From the NCBI RefSeq assembly GCF_963924675.1, contig NC_089221.1, positions 6,941,851-7,005,850 on the forward strand: a stretch of 64,000 bases of DNA, in the 5' to 3' direction. The stretch's first letter is position 1. The number at the start of each line of letters is the position of its first letter. The notes beneath the pieces are model-generated. The model ran no database searches, was not told where the DNA came from, and saw only the letters and a list, made by a program, of their open reading frames with translations. The stretch comes from Phocoena phocoena. Taxonomy: Eukaryota > Chordata > Mammalia > Artiodactyla > Phocoenidae. The translations under genes were made by a program, and so were the position numbers. Shown in pieces: positions 35,311 through 46,180 of the stretch.

Positions 35311-35473
35311 CTTCTTTTTTTTAAATTTTATTTTATTTATGTATTTTTTTATACAGCAGGTTCTATTTTATACATATTAGTGTATGTATGTCAATCCCAA
35401 TCTCCCACTTCATACCCTCCCTCCTCCCCTCCCCAATTTCCCCCTTTGGTGTCCATACATTTGCTCTTGTAGC
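35311..35473 (-). mobile_element. L1 3'UTR fragment, strongly 5'-truncated
   Basis: Reverse of a cetartiodactyl L1 3' end: T-rich start, 'ttatacagcaggttctattt', 'tacatattagtgtatgtatg', 'tcaatcccaatctcccactt' and 'ggtgtccatacatttgctct'. A different subfamily from the plus-strand L1s here. A probable 11-bp TSD with two mismatches lies at 35306-35316 and 35474-35484. Confidence 0.85.
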
Positions 35474-35484
35474 CTAAAGTTCTT

Positions 35485-36454
35485 TATCAACATTCCCCAG
35501 GCGATTATCTGGAAGAACTTTGGTAAGTAACTAAAAAGAACTCCTTATATGAAGTTTTCCTTTATTTATCTTTATGAGATTCCATTAATATTTCATTCTC
35601 TAAATAGAGAATATCAGAGTGTAACCAAATCACTAAAATCTGTTTTTATTACATTGCCTAGTTGCATTAAGAAAATACAGGGAATTTGAAAGGGTGTTTA
35701 CATTTCTGTAACTAATATTCTTAAAGAGACCCATACCAAATCTAACCACTAACTGGTTAACTTGAGGAGGTGCAGTTGGGAAGGGTTGATTCATAGAGTC
35801 AGGAGTTAGTTTGTGCTCAATCTAGCAAATTTTACTCTTAATTAATGCATTAGATGAAAAAAGTTCTTCATTATTAGAAGTATCTGATTTTTTATTTGAA
35901 ATCTCTGATAACACTGATATTAAACCGACATCATCAATGTTTTGGAATGTTCTTCTACTATCGGAGCCAACATCAACTACCGTGTTTTACTTTTTTTCAT
36001 GTAAAAGGAAATTTGAGATCAAAATCAAAAGAACTAGTTTAAAGAATAACTCATATGACCTAAAACAAAGTTATAATCTGAAGACCCGTGTATAAACCCA
36101 ACCAATCCAGCTGTACCTGTCACACTCATGTTTCTTTGGACACAACTTTCTTAAAACACTTATGGACAGTAGAGTAGATGCTGCTGCATCTTCAGCAGAT
36201 TTGCATCTTCTGGGTTTCATATGGTCAGGAATATCACAAGCTCCCATGGTGGATGAGAAAATGTTTTGTGCAAATTATGTTATCATCAGTTTTCTTGAGA
36301 TATCGATATTCAATATTGAATTTCTTATTGAGCATGTACTTTCAATTTTTAAGCGAGTTGATATCAGAAGAGTTTATTACAAAATAAAAAAAGAGTGTTA
36401 GCAAAGAATAAAAATAAATAAATGCTAAATCCATTGAAGCAAGAATGTTCAGAT
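35485..36454. other. AT-rich single-copy DNA, no gene seen
   Basis: No family or exon recognised. Overlapping AT palindromes occur at 36300-36321. The 79-codon frame at 36162-36401 has no known domain. Confidence 0.5.
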
Positions 36455-36612
36455 TACTGTCCACCTGCTCTTGTGTATATTTAATGAGGTTGAGTCAGTT
36501 TCTCAGAGTCTGAGCTCCTTGAGCACTGGAAAGGGAGAAGCCAAGGGCTCACAAAGGAGAGGGTCAGCTTGGGTAGCTTTCTTCTAAGTAACCAACCTAA
36601 ACCATCAGGTAC
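36455..36612 (+). repeat. unclassified diverged repeat, copy A
   Basis: Aligns by eye, in the same orientation, with 38490-38640. Shared landmarks in order: 'tgtccac', 'ttaatg', 'ctcctt/gtccttg' then 'g(a/g)gcac', 'gctttc(t/c)tctaa(g/a)t' and 'catcag..gt'. About two thirds of positions match with small gaps. I do not recognise the family. Confidence 0.5.
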
Positions 36613-37849
36613 ACCTTTCCATTATTAGAGCCAGGATGGGACTGGAGAATAAGAAGATTTTCTCATCACTCCAGATGGTGCTGATAGAGGTAGTTTGAGC
36701 CTCTGGAGGGCAAAGACTGGAGCGAGCAACTTTTATTTATTTATCAAGTTAATTATTTAGTTAACATTCTTTACTTCACATGACAAATAGCAAAAAGACA
36801 TCCCATTGATATTCCCCATTCGGCATGGAATTGCACTGTCATTACCAACAGAAACAAGAGGATTCCATTTCTGGGTGGAACAGGGGTACTGAGTGAAAGG
36901 GGATAACTCCCTGGCTTCACTGGAATAGTTACAGAATATTTCAAAGACTATTAAAAGCTTTTTCAACATAACAAACGAGTCACATAGCTCAAGCAAATTA
37001 CTCTGGAGTGTATAGAAATTTTAGACAAAAGAGGTGTCATTGAAAAGTCATTTGTAAAATGGTTTGCATCTGTGTAATCATGCACATTTGTACCATTGTA
37101 CCATCAACTTGGATTTTATTCCCAAATAGCACTGAAAGTCCAGTTACTCTCTGAATCTAATTCTATTCAAGTGGGACCTTGTGCCTGACTAAACATATGA
37201 GAGAGAACTTTGACTGACGGCTGTCTTACTGTCAGTATTCATAATTTCTATCCCCAAGCTATAGACAAGATACAAAGTATTGATTAGGGTTTTTGTCACT
37301 TTCATCCTCAAGGTAGATATAGAAAGAGATGATGGAACTCAAAGACTTCATTTAATTTTTTCCCTAAAGGGGTTGACAACTATTTCCAATATGAAAAAAA
37401 CATGTTTGAAAGTCAAGTTTAGAGATGGTTTAAATTTTGTTTGGAGACTTAAACCTCATGAAAAATCTCATGTCGTTTTTCATGTTTTAGCTATGTGTGT
37501 GACATATTTATTTGCCAAGAACTCCTAAGGGTGAATAGCATTCCATGAGTTAGTCTAAAAAAAAATCTTCAAAACCAGGAATAGTTTATAACTCAGGAAC
37601 TTTCTAAATAGTTTAGGGTCACTAGAAGTAGATTAGGATTTTTTAAAAAGTGACTACATAATATAGCTAGCCTTGTTGAAATTGGTAGAATTAAGATAGA
37701 GCCAATTCTCTACAAGAGAAAGAATTCAGAAACTGTTATGTACAGTAAAGGGTGCATCTGATGGCAATTAACTGAAAACTAATTTTCCCATCCAAAGCTA
37801 ATATCTACTGATGATTGCATTGTCTATGCTCTGAAAGTGGTATTTAATG
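36613..37849. other. single-copy DNA, no gene seen
   Basis: AT-rich sequence with an A/T-only patch at 36729-36760. An 82-codon frame at 37280-37528 has no recognised domain. No repeat family seen. Confidence 0.5.
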
Positions 37850-37985
37850 ATTTTCATATATTATCTCATTTATTTTCATAACAATGATATAAATTAGACA
37901 TTTTTCCCCCTTTCTACAAGTGGAGAGATTGAGTTTAAGAGGATAAATATCTTGCCAGAGTTTATACTTCTGGTAAGTGTCATAA
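37850..37985 (-). repeat. MIR SINE fragment
   Basis: 'tattatctcatttattttca', 'taacaatgatataaattaga', 'tctacaagtggagagattga', 'cttgccagagtttatacttc' and 'tggtaagtg' match the reverse MIR core in order. Confidence 0.75.
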
Positions 37986-38489
37986 AACAGAGTGCTGTCT
38001 AAAGTGTTTGTTTTTTTTTTAAATCAATAACTCAGAAAAGTAGAGCTGTCATAATAACACAGGAAAAAAAGGCAGAATTCCAGAGCTAAAAACTGGACAT
38101 TCTTATTCAGTTTAGGAGAAAAACAGCCATCAGACTTTTGAGGATCTAATGTCACTACCAAGACCATTCCTCATGTAGATAAAAATTTCTAAATTTAGGT
38201 TCCAATGGTAAAACCGTTCCATTCTGGCCTGGAAAATTGAACCACTCAAGACAATTAAGTCTCTTTATTCTAATTTCAACTCAGTTGACACACTTATTCT
38301 CAAATAAGTCTTAAAGTGTAATGAACTTTGAATATTTTGACCTTATACCGTATCAGTGAATAGCTTTTGAGTATGATATCGATTTTCATGCAGGCTGACA
38401 AGAGAGAAAACATGCTGAAAGACGATGACGATACAGTTTCCAATCTGCACAGGGCTTGTGTGATACTGACAGTCATGAGTAGGCACTCT
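37986..38489. other. single-copy DNA, no gene seen
   Basis: AT-rich with a short poly(T) at about 38012-38020. No element or exon recognised. Confidence 0.5.
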
Positions 38490-38640
38490 GCTGTCCACTG
38501 AGGATGTTTGTTTAATGGGCATGTGTTAGTCCTTCACAGCCTGATGTCCTTGGGCACCAGCAAGAGAGAGAGCTGAAAAACCAGAAGGGCAACCCAGTTG
38601 GCTTTCCTCTAAATGACACATTTGAACATCAGATGGTCCT
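38490..38640 (+). repeat. unclassified diverged repeat, copy B
   Basis: Partner of 36455-36612, about 2.03 kb downstream in direct orientation. The best-matching blocks are 'ttaatggg', 'cctgatgtccttgggcac', 'ggctttcctctaaatgacac' and 'catcagatggt'. Confidence 0.5.
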
Positions 38641-38739
38641 AGAACTTCTGTCAACAGTGTACACAGCAGGTCTATCATCTACAGCCTTAGAACATATCGT
38701 ATATCATTGAGTCTTTCAAATTTTGGAGGCAGGTAGGCC

Positions 38740-38885
38740 TGCACCTCTCCCGTTTACAGGCAGGGAAACTGAGGTGCATAGAAATGAAAGTCCTTACCTA
38801 AGAACCCACCTTCGGTCCCATATTCAAGAACAGTCTGGAGCAGAAGGCTGTGTACTTGGGCAAAGCTCTTTTAACCATTCTATGT
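38740..38885 (-). repeat. MIR SINE fragment
   Basis: 'cccgtttacaggcagggaaa' and 'ctgaggtgcatagaaatgaa', then 'cctaagaacccacc' and 'gctcttttaaccattctatg' match the reverse MIR order (ttacagatgaggaaactgagg..ctcttaaccactatg). Confidence 0.8.
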
Positions 38886-38969
38886 GATTCCCCACGTAGT
38901 TATCCTTTTAGGGTCATCCCTGTCTCTTTATATTATCGTGGGTCCCTCGAGTTGGGGCAAAGATTGGTG

Positions 38970-39055
38970 GTATCAGTATTAAATTGAGGATGGGGCCTGA
39001 GAATATGCATATTTTATAACCCCCAACTGATGATGAGTTTGGTTCCCTGGAGGAC
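38970..39055 (+). repeat. MER5-like fragment
   Basis: 'atggggcctgagaatatgca' followed by 'taacccccaactgatgatga' resembles the MER5 right half (gggcccgagaatctgcat..caggtgatgctgatg). Short and decayed. Confidence 0.5.
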
Positions 39056-39152
39056 AAAGATTGAATCTTACACTTTAATTTTTCTAAGCTTTTAATAGGA
39101 TAAGGTCTGTCTTGCATATGAAAGGCCCTTACTACCTACCTGATGATAATTC

Positions 39153-39724
39153 CAGTCAGCCCTCCATGTCCACATGTTCCGCATCTTCAGATTCAACCAA
39201 TTGCAGATCGACAATTTTTTTTAAATTCCAGAAATTTCCAAAAGGCAAAACCTGAATTTGCTACTCACTGGCAACTATTTACATGATATTTACACTGCAT
39301 TTACAACTACCATTGACCCTTGAACAATGAGGAATTTAAGGGGTTTAGGGACCCCAACCTCTGCAGTCAAAAATCCCAGTATAACTTTACAGAAAGCTCT
39401 CTGTATCCAGGGTTCTACGTCCACAGATTCAACTAACTGCAGATTGTATAGTACTGTAGTAGGTATTCAGTGAAAAAATTTCACATGTAAGTGGACCTGC
39501 ACAGTTCAAATCTATGCTGTTCAAGGGTCAACTGTATTTACATAGCATTTATATTGTGTTAGGTATTATGAGTAACCTAGAGATGATTTAAAGTATACAG
39601 GAGGATATGTGTAGGCTATATGCAAATACTACACCATTTTTACATAAGGGACTTGAGCATCCTCGGATTTTAATATCCACAGGGGTCCTGGAACCAATCT
39701 CCCATGGATGTGGAGGGATGACTA
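39153..39724 (+). mobile_element. Tigger-type (MER2-like) DNA transposon, split by a nested element
   Basis: Left part starts 'cagtcagccctccatgtcca' with 'cgcatcttcagattcaacca'; right part has 'tccacaggggtcctggaacc' and 'ccatggatgtggagggatga' before 'ctata'. The two ends form the inverted repeats of a Tigger-like non-autonomous element (reverse complement of 'ggagggatgact' matches 'agtcagccctcc' closely). Cut-and-paste transposition into TA sites. Interrupted at 39310-39534. Confidence 0.75.
39310..39534 (+). mobile_element. second Tigger/MER-type element nested in the first
   Basis: Ends 'cattgacccttgaacaatga' and 'ctgttcaagggtcaactg' are imperfect terminal inverted repeats; both are flanked by TA (39308-39309 and 39535-39536), the target duplication of Tc1/mariner-type transposons. 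About 225 bp, no transposase frame. Internal 'tccacagattcaactaactg' is shared wording with the outer element's family. Confidence 0.8.
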
Positions 39725-39779
39725 TAACATCATCATCATAACTAATATCATAGTGATATTGTTTCATTCACTCACTATT

Positions 39780-39945
39780 TATTTAAAGGCTTTGGGTAAG
39801 TTTAACGACTTTGAGACTTGACTTCTTCATGTTTAAAATGGGGCTGGCATTACCACTGTGTAGGGTCTCCATGAGAACCACAAATGACATGTGTGAAGCA
39901 CCGGAACCCTTCATAGCACATGGGAGGTAATTAGTAAAAAGAGGC
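39780..39945 (+). repeat. MIR SINE fragment
   Basis: 'ctttgggtaagtttaacgac', 'cttcttcatgtttaaaatgg' and 'gggctggcattaccactgtg', followed by 'gaagcaccggaacccttca' and 'tagcacatgggaggtaatta', follow the forward MIR consensus. Confidence 0.75.
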
Positions 39946-41619
39946 AGTGATTATTTTGTAATCATCATTATATCTTTCATCAATGTACCTTCTGTTCTCT
40001 ATGGAACCTCACACACAGATAGAAATATAATAGATATTTAATAACAGGAGCTTAATAAATGCATGTTAGTTGATTAATTAATTGTCAAGGAATGAAGGCT
40101 GAAAAGAAAAATCACCAGAGGAGCTTCTGGCAGAAGCTTCACTCTCTAATCCATGTACTAAACTTTGTTGTCTGTCCCAGGTTGACACTCCTACCTCCTT
40201 AGCACATTATTGATTGCGGACTCTCCTGCCCAAGGACTGTCCAAAAGCAATCACAAAACCTTCCACTCCAAAGAATATTTAAACTATCAGGCCCCAAAGA
40301 CAAGAAAAAATCCCTCAATAGACACATTTCCATTCTCCTGCAAAGCAATCCGAGACTACATTAAAACTATATGCTCACACAACCTAATGGGGGTCCACAG
40401 ACTCAGGATTAGTGTTTCATCAGACATCCAAAAACTGAGAAGAGAATTCATGCATAGTAGGAGTAGAGAATAGAATTTTCCAGGAAGTTTCCTTCACTTG
40501 TGCCAACAGTTTTGGGGGCCGGTCCAGAGGTGAGTATTCTAGGGTAGCTGGTTCTTGAAGTTGGCTTTTCCAGTTTTGTTTCATATAGTTTTCATTTAAA
40601 TGCAAGTGAATGCAGGTGGAGAACTTTCCAAGTTACTGTTGAGGCGTAATGTAATGTGTTTGCCACATTATTTAATGAAATAAGAAAAAAATCTTTTCTG
40701 TCTGTCACTCTTTAAAATATTGCCCTACCTGCTTTCCCCTCTTGACCCTTAAGCAGTTATTTTCATTGAAATCTATAGTATTAGAGTTAGATATTTTGTC
40801 CTATTAAGGTTTTTCTTTTTGCCTTTATAGTCTTAGAAAATCCATGCATTATAGAAATTATTTCCTGATGTTCTGACTTGGACAGTTTCTTTCACCTTGC
40901 AATAAGAAAAAAGTATTAATTTTTTTAATTGTAAAAAGACACAAATATAAGCATTCATGTCTATTTAGAGAGGCGTTAGGTCCCAAGTATGTTAAGCGGA
41001 AGAATAATCGAACTTTTAATTTCATATCTAGGGAACATACACAAAGTCCAAAACTCAATGAACACCTTCATGACAGTCCAAACAGCTTTAATATCATAAC
41101 ATTCTCTGAAATAATAATACTTCAAGACTTTCCCTTCTGGCTGGACTCATGTCTCTTTTTATGGGAAAAAGGGGGCATACAGTTCAGTTAGCATGAAAAT
41201 TAAAGAGCGCTCAGGGAGAAAACTAGGTGACAGAGAGTCAAGGAGTGGCCTGAAGAACTGGGGAAAGCAGAAAGACAGTCCACTAACCCACATGGCTAGG
41301 CTCAGAGAGCTTGTTCCACCCTGAGCACTTGCCTGGGAGAGGAACTCACAGGGAGGGAAAGAATGTGAAGTTTCACAGCCTATGAAGTGGCTACCTGAAA
41401 GCAGGCTAAGCTAAAATGCAGTCGGTAAATTTGCATCAAAATGATTTACTTTTGTGACTTGGAAATCTAAGACCAAAAAGGAGCTGGAGGTGGAGAAGTG
41501 TGGGGCAGAACCCAGAACTTCTGATCAAAAAGGCTGGAACCAAGTCCTGGCCAGTGAGTCGGGACCAGCCTTAGAGGATCACAGAGGCCATGACTCTGTG
41601 CACTGGAAGCTGCCTGTAG
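39946..41619. other. single-copy DNA, no gene seen
   Basis: No recognised repeat or exon. An 87-codon frame at 40210-40473 is without domain. Composition becomes more GC-rich after 41200. Confidence 0.5.
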
Positions 41620-42042
41620 GTGAGCCCCAGACATGGACCAGCCACCACGTGCCATAGCCAACAAGGCAGAAGAGGAAAACTGGCTGCTTCATCAAATCTG
41701 ACCTGTCACGTGTCTCCCGTGTGGGTGCAGACTGTTCCTAAAGGGCCTGGACTGCAGGGCAGGAGAAACACTCTTAACGATAGGGCTGTGAGTGCTGGTT
41801 TTCCCTTAATTCCCAATGCAGGCCCAAGGCTTTCTTCTTCCCAGGTGGCTGCTTCTAGACAAACTGCTCTGCTGGGACAGGCTTCCATCACCAAAAGAGT
41901 GTTGAAAACTGCTACCATGAAAAAGGCATATGATGTTGATAGGAAAACCCAAAAAGACTATGTTAATGCACAAAGGAAGGTCTGCAGGTCGAGAGGTGCT
42001 AAAGAAGGAAGCCCACCGGCCAAATCAGGCAAAGCTGTCTGA
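41620..42042 (+). other. orphan 140-codon open reading frame, function unknown
   Basis: An ATG-to-TGA frame in a locally GC-richer stretch (41450-42130). The product would be basic, rich in Ser, Lys and Arg, with a Lys/Arg-rich C-terminal third ('ITKRVLKTATMKKAYDVDRK' at residues 89-108). No signal peptide, membrane segment or recognised domain. A different plus-strand frame (41930-42127) overlaps the end. No splice signals, poly(A) tail or TSD could be tied to it, so it could be an unrecognised exon, a decayed retrocopy or chance. I cannot decide from sequence alone. Confidence 0.25.
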
Positions 42043-42127
42043 TGCCAAGGACTTGTGGGGTTTCCAGAAAACTGCAGTTCCGCTAGAACCTAATACATTC
42101 TCAAGGTGTAGAGACAAACTAGAGTGA

Positions 42128-42849
42128 CAATTGAGTCACTTGTAATGGGGTTAACAGTGGTGCTATTACCAGTACCATGAATTTTCTTAGAGCACACACT
42201 TCAGTTATGTAAGTTCACACAAGGGACCACAATGCAACCTAGAAGGTTGATGAGTGAGCAGAACTAGTTAGAATGGTGGGATCTGAATGTTTTATAAGGG
42301 AGATTTCCCTCAATCCATAAAAACACTACAGATGGTTATCTGTCCAGAAAATGGGTAGGAATGCTCTAGATTTAAAGCACACTTTCCCTGGAGAGGACTG
42401 GGTAACTTGACAAATTCTTCAACACTGTCTTTCTTAGGCCCTAGAATCTATTCAAACTTTTCCCCTTCTCACTTTTGGACAAGAAAATAATTATTGCAAT
42501 ATATCATGTCATTAAGAATATTATAGATTTTTTCAAAATCATCTTGTCTTTCTCATTACAAACACTCTAGCCTGGTTGCGAGCACAATGAAAACCAATTC
42601 TCAGGGCAAGTCCTTTCTACCACTGGTTGGCAGCCCTTATTGAGTGTAGATTTCTACTTATTTCAGTTTCCAAGGTGAACTTTATCTCACCTAGAAGCCC
42701 CCAAATTCTGGGAGCACCTTTGAAAGCCCCATCTATGTGAAGTTATTCATTAGTCTATATTTTTGGAGTTAAAATGGTGTTAACAACACATCAACAAATA
42801 AATCATCGTCATGCCATCATGGCTAACACTGATTTTTTCTTCATCAAAT
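42128..42849. other. single-copy DNA, no gene seen
   Basis: No recognised element or exon until the L1 homology begins near 42850. Confidence 0.5.
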
Positions 42850-43484
42850 GATGTGACCAACAAGGGATTAATCTCCAAAATATACAAACAGCTCATGCAG
42901 CTAAATATCAAAAAACAAACAACACAATCCAACATATGGGTGGAAGATCTCAACAGATATTTCTCCAAAGAAGACATACAGATGACCAAAAAGCACATAA
43001 GAAGATGCTCAAGATCACTAATTATTAGAGAAGTGCAAATCAAAACTACAATGAGGTACCACCTCACACTGGTCAGAATGGCTATCACCCAAACAATCTA
43101 CAAAAAATAAATGCTGGAGAGGGTGTAGAGAAAAGGGAACCCTCTTGCACTGTTGGTGCGAATGTAAATTGATACAGCCACTGTGGAGAACAGTATGGAG
43201 GTTCGTTAAAAAACTAAAAATAGAACTACCATATGGTCTAGTAATCCCACTCCTGGGTATAGATCCAGAGAAAACCATAATTCGAAAACATACATGCACC
43301 CCAATATTCATGGCAGCACTATTTACAATAGCCAGGACATGGAAGCAACCTAAATGTCCATCAGCAAAGGAATGGATAAAAATGACATGGCACATATATG
43401 CAATGGAATATTACTTGGCCATAAAAAATACAAAAGAATACCATTTGCAGCTACATGAATGGACCCAGAGATTCTCATACTAAG
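42850..43484 (+). pseudogene. L1 ORF2 C-terminal fragment, frameshifted
   Basis: Two frames together give the ORF2 C terminus. The first (to 43110) has '[15 protein letters not shown]' and '[11 protein letters not shown]' and ends in a stop created by a frameshift just before the Cys-rich block; the second (from 43145) has '[20 protein letters not shown]' and '[19 protein letters not shown]' and stops near 43483. Non-functional. Confidence 0.9.
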
Positions 43485-43772
43485 TGAAGTAAGTCAGACA
43501 AAGACAAATATCATATGATATCCTCATATGTGGAATCTAATAAAAAAATGATACAAATGAACTTATTTACAAAATAGAAACAGACTCACAGATCTTGAAA
43601 TTAAACTTACGATTACCAAATGGGAAATGTGGGGGGGAAGTGATAAATTAGGAGATTGGGGTTAGCATATACACTACAAAATAGATAATTAATAAGGGCC
43701 TAGTATATAGCACAGGGAATTCTACTCAATACTCTGTAATGGTGTATATGGGAAAATAACCTGAAAAAGAAT

Positions 43773-43774
<2 letters not shown>

Positions 43775-43809
<35 letters not shown>
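43775..43809. repeat. (AT)n microsatellite
   Basis: Perfect AT run of 35 bp inside the L1 3'UTR. Confidence 0.96.
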
Positions 43810-43813
<4 letters not shown>

Positions 43814-43885
43814 TGATTCACTTTGCTGTACACCTGAAACTTACACAACATTGCAAATCAACTATACTCCAAAAAAATTTTTAAA

Positions 43886-44840
43886 ACAGGTTATGCTGTG
43901 ACCTCCCTTTCTTAGGATCATTAATATTTCTCCCTTCGTCCATCCCACATGTACTGCTATCACCTGTTTTGCATTTCAATGAGGCAGGGATTAATTCTGA
44001 AATACTGGAATGAACAGAATGCACTGTTTACAATCACACAGAGGGGGATCTTGTTGGGAGTGGCATATGGGACCCCACACACATCTGAACCCAACAATGA
44101 CCAATCCATTTAGCTGGTCCTTGGGGGTACATCTGTGAGAAACCTGAAAGCAGGGATGACCCAGATACATCATGACAGGGTTGCACATATCTTTCAGAAT
44201 TGATTCTTCCAGAAAGAATTGCTACCTTACGGTTCACTCTAAAGGTGAATTAGCCTTAAAAGCAGCCCAGAGAGTTTTCTGATATATGTAAATTATAGTT
44301 CCCACACCCTTGATCCTGAAAAAAGCTAAGCACTTGGAGGCCAGAATAACCTTGCTCTAAAAGAGACATTAAAAATGCTCAGTGATAGATGGATCAGGTG
44401 ATTCAATCTTACATTATCCAAAACCACTAAGTCGGGATATCCAATGGGTACCTAAAATAGCACTCTACAACCCCACTGAGGTCCTCAACAAATTGAAAAA
44501 TAAAACAAACTGCATGAGCTTTATTACAAATAAATGTGAAATTGGAGGTGTCAGTTAGTTTGAGAGGCAAAGGAGACTATTCACTGAATTCCAGAATTTA
44601 GCCAACCAGTCTCAGTTAACACTGGACTGGGGCAGCCCAGCTGGGGGCCTTCACAGCTGCCCAACCACCGGCACAGTCCTTCATAGGTGAAAAGCCAATA
44701 GTACCAAGTTCTAAGAATCACAGGTGCCTGGGTTCATGTTAGTAAGCTCCTGTAGGCAGGAGGGAATTAGGGACAAAGTGGTGTTTGAGAAAGTTTTCCT
44801 CAGTATTTTTTCCCATAGACAGAGGAGGGAATACTCATCA
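43886..44840. other. single-copy DNA, no gene seen
   Basis: No recognised repeat family, exon or RNA gene. Ends at the left TSD of the next SINE. Confidence 0.5.
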
Positions 44841-44855
44841 ATTTCAGGTGCTTGA

Positions 44856-44988
44856 CTTTCAGGGTGTTTTGAAAATATTTGCCACGCCATGCGGATTGTG
44901 GGATTTTAGTTCCCCAACCAGGGATTGAACCCGGGCCCTCGACCATGAGAATGCGGAGTCCTAACCACTACACCACCAGGGAATTCCC
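44856..44988 (-). mobile_element. CHR-family SINE, short subtype
   Basis: 'gggattttagttccccaacc', 'agggattgaacccgggccct' and 'cctaaccactacaccaccag' are the reverse of the tRNA-derived head. A perfect 15-bp TSD (ATTTCAGGTGCTTGA) lies at 44841-44855 and 44989-45003. The poly(A) end (left) has decayed to mixed sequence. Confidence 0.92.
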
Positions 44989-45003
44989 ATTTCAGGTGCT
45001 TGA

Positions 45004-45879
45004 GGACCAACTCCAGCAGTGGCACCTGGGGAGCAACTGCCATCTTTCTGCCAAGTTCATATTTACATTAGAAATTAGGCTCCATTCAGCCCAGAATCAT
45101 GAACTGATAGCTTCATTCTTTGGGAGGGAAAGTACTCACCAGCCCAAGTAAATAAAATTGTGACAGTTTCCAGCAGAAGCAGTACAGGGCCCAGCAGCCT
45201 GGAGGAAGTTTACAAATCATTAGATTTGTTTCCCTACAAAAATATGCAACTCATTCAGAGCAATCATCTGAAAAGGAACATTGGTCGGGATTTATTTATG
45301 ATGTCCAGGTACCTGAGCAGTTTAAAATAATTCTTCAAAAGGGAAACATTACTTTTGAGATGAGCAAGCGTATTCCATGGATTAGGTGCATACAGTTGTT
45401 CTGCACCTTGAAAGCACAACCACAAGCATCCTTTGCCTCTTACTTGGTTTGCTTTTCCCTCTGTTTCCCCTGCCCCATCTCTCTCCAGGCATTAGGGGTT
45501 TGAGGGGAGTGTCTCCACATGATTTTTGTGTCAGTATCAAGTGCCCCTAAAGTGTCTAGTTATCTCTGAGTGAAGCATCTGAGGAGTCAGACCCAGAACA
45601 TCTCTCATCATCGTGTTGCTGCACTCATTGAAACCCGGGGGCATGTCATGTCAACTCAGTCCGTCACCCCATTTCTCTCCAATCTCTGTCCAAGCTGGAC
45701 TGTTGGTGACTGATCCCTGACTTAAACTTTGTTGCTCTCATATTTTTCTTTACCAGGGTGCCCAGGGGGGATACTTCTCATTCAAGACCATCACATGTGC
45801 AAGCCTCAATCTCTGTTACCACCTCTCCAGTCTATCCACCCCACACTCTCAGCACACAAAATTTCCATCACTTCTTAAA
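45004..45879. other. single-copy DNA, no gene seen
   Basis: No recognised repeat or exon. A 72-codon frame at 45758-45976 runs into the L2 and has no domain. Confidence 0.5.
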
Positions 45880-46180
45880 TAAGCGATGCTCTTGCCACCC
45901 CTTGCTTTGCACGTGCTATTGCCATTGGCCAGATAACCACTACCATTTTCCCTTACATCACCCTAAGAACTCCTAAAGACCCAGAATGAATTTCATCTCC
46001 TCTGTGAAATCTCTCCCAAGGCTCCTAGTCTCTTCATCTTTTGCGTCTCATAATGGTACCAGTGAAGGTCTCTTTGAGGCCATGGACAACATATACTGTG
46101 GTTATTTACTCATACATCTGTCTCTGCCACATCACATACAAACTCTATGTGGTGGCCTATGAGACGTGACGCAAGTATTC
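45880..46180 (+). repeat. L2 LINE 3'-end remnant
   Basis: 'tgctttgcacgtgctattgc', 'agaactcctaaagacccag', 'atttcatctcctctgtgaaa' and 'gtggttatttactcatacat' follow the forward L2 3' region (tttgcacttgctgttcc..tcacctcctctgtgaagcc). Confidence 0.65.

Larger units (their letters stand above)
42850..43885 (+). mobile_element. L1 3' end, 5'-truncated, older cetartiodactyl subfamily
   Basis: ORF2 C-terminal region followed by a 3'UTR of the type shared widely among cetartiodactyls ('aaatagaaacagactcacag', 'gcctagtatatagcacaggg', 'tgattcactttgctgtacac', 'aactatactcc'), distinct from the 'caataaagatgttaaaa' 3'UTR of the young copies. The end is a short A/T-rich tract. No clear TSD found. Carries an (AT)n microsatellite. 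Confidence 0.92.
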
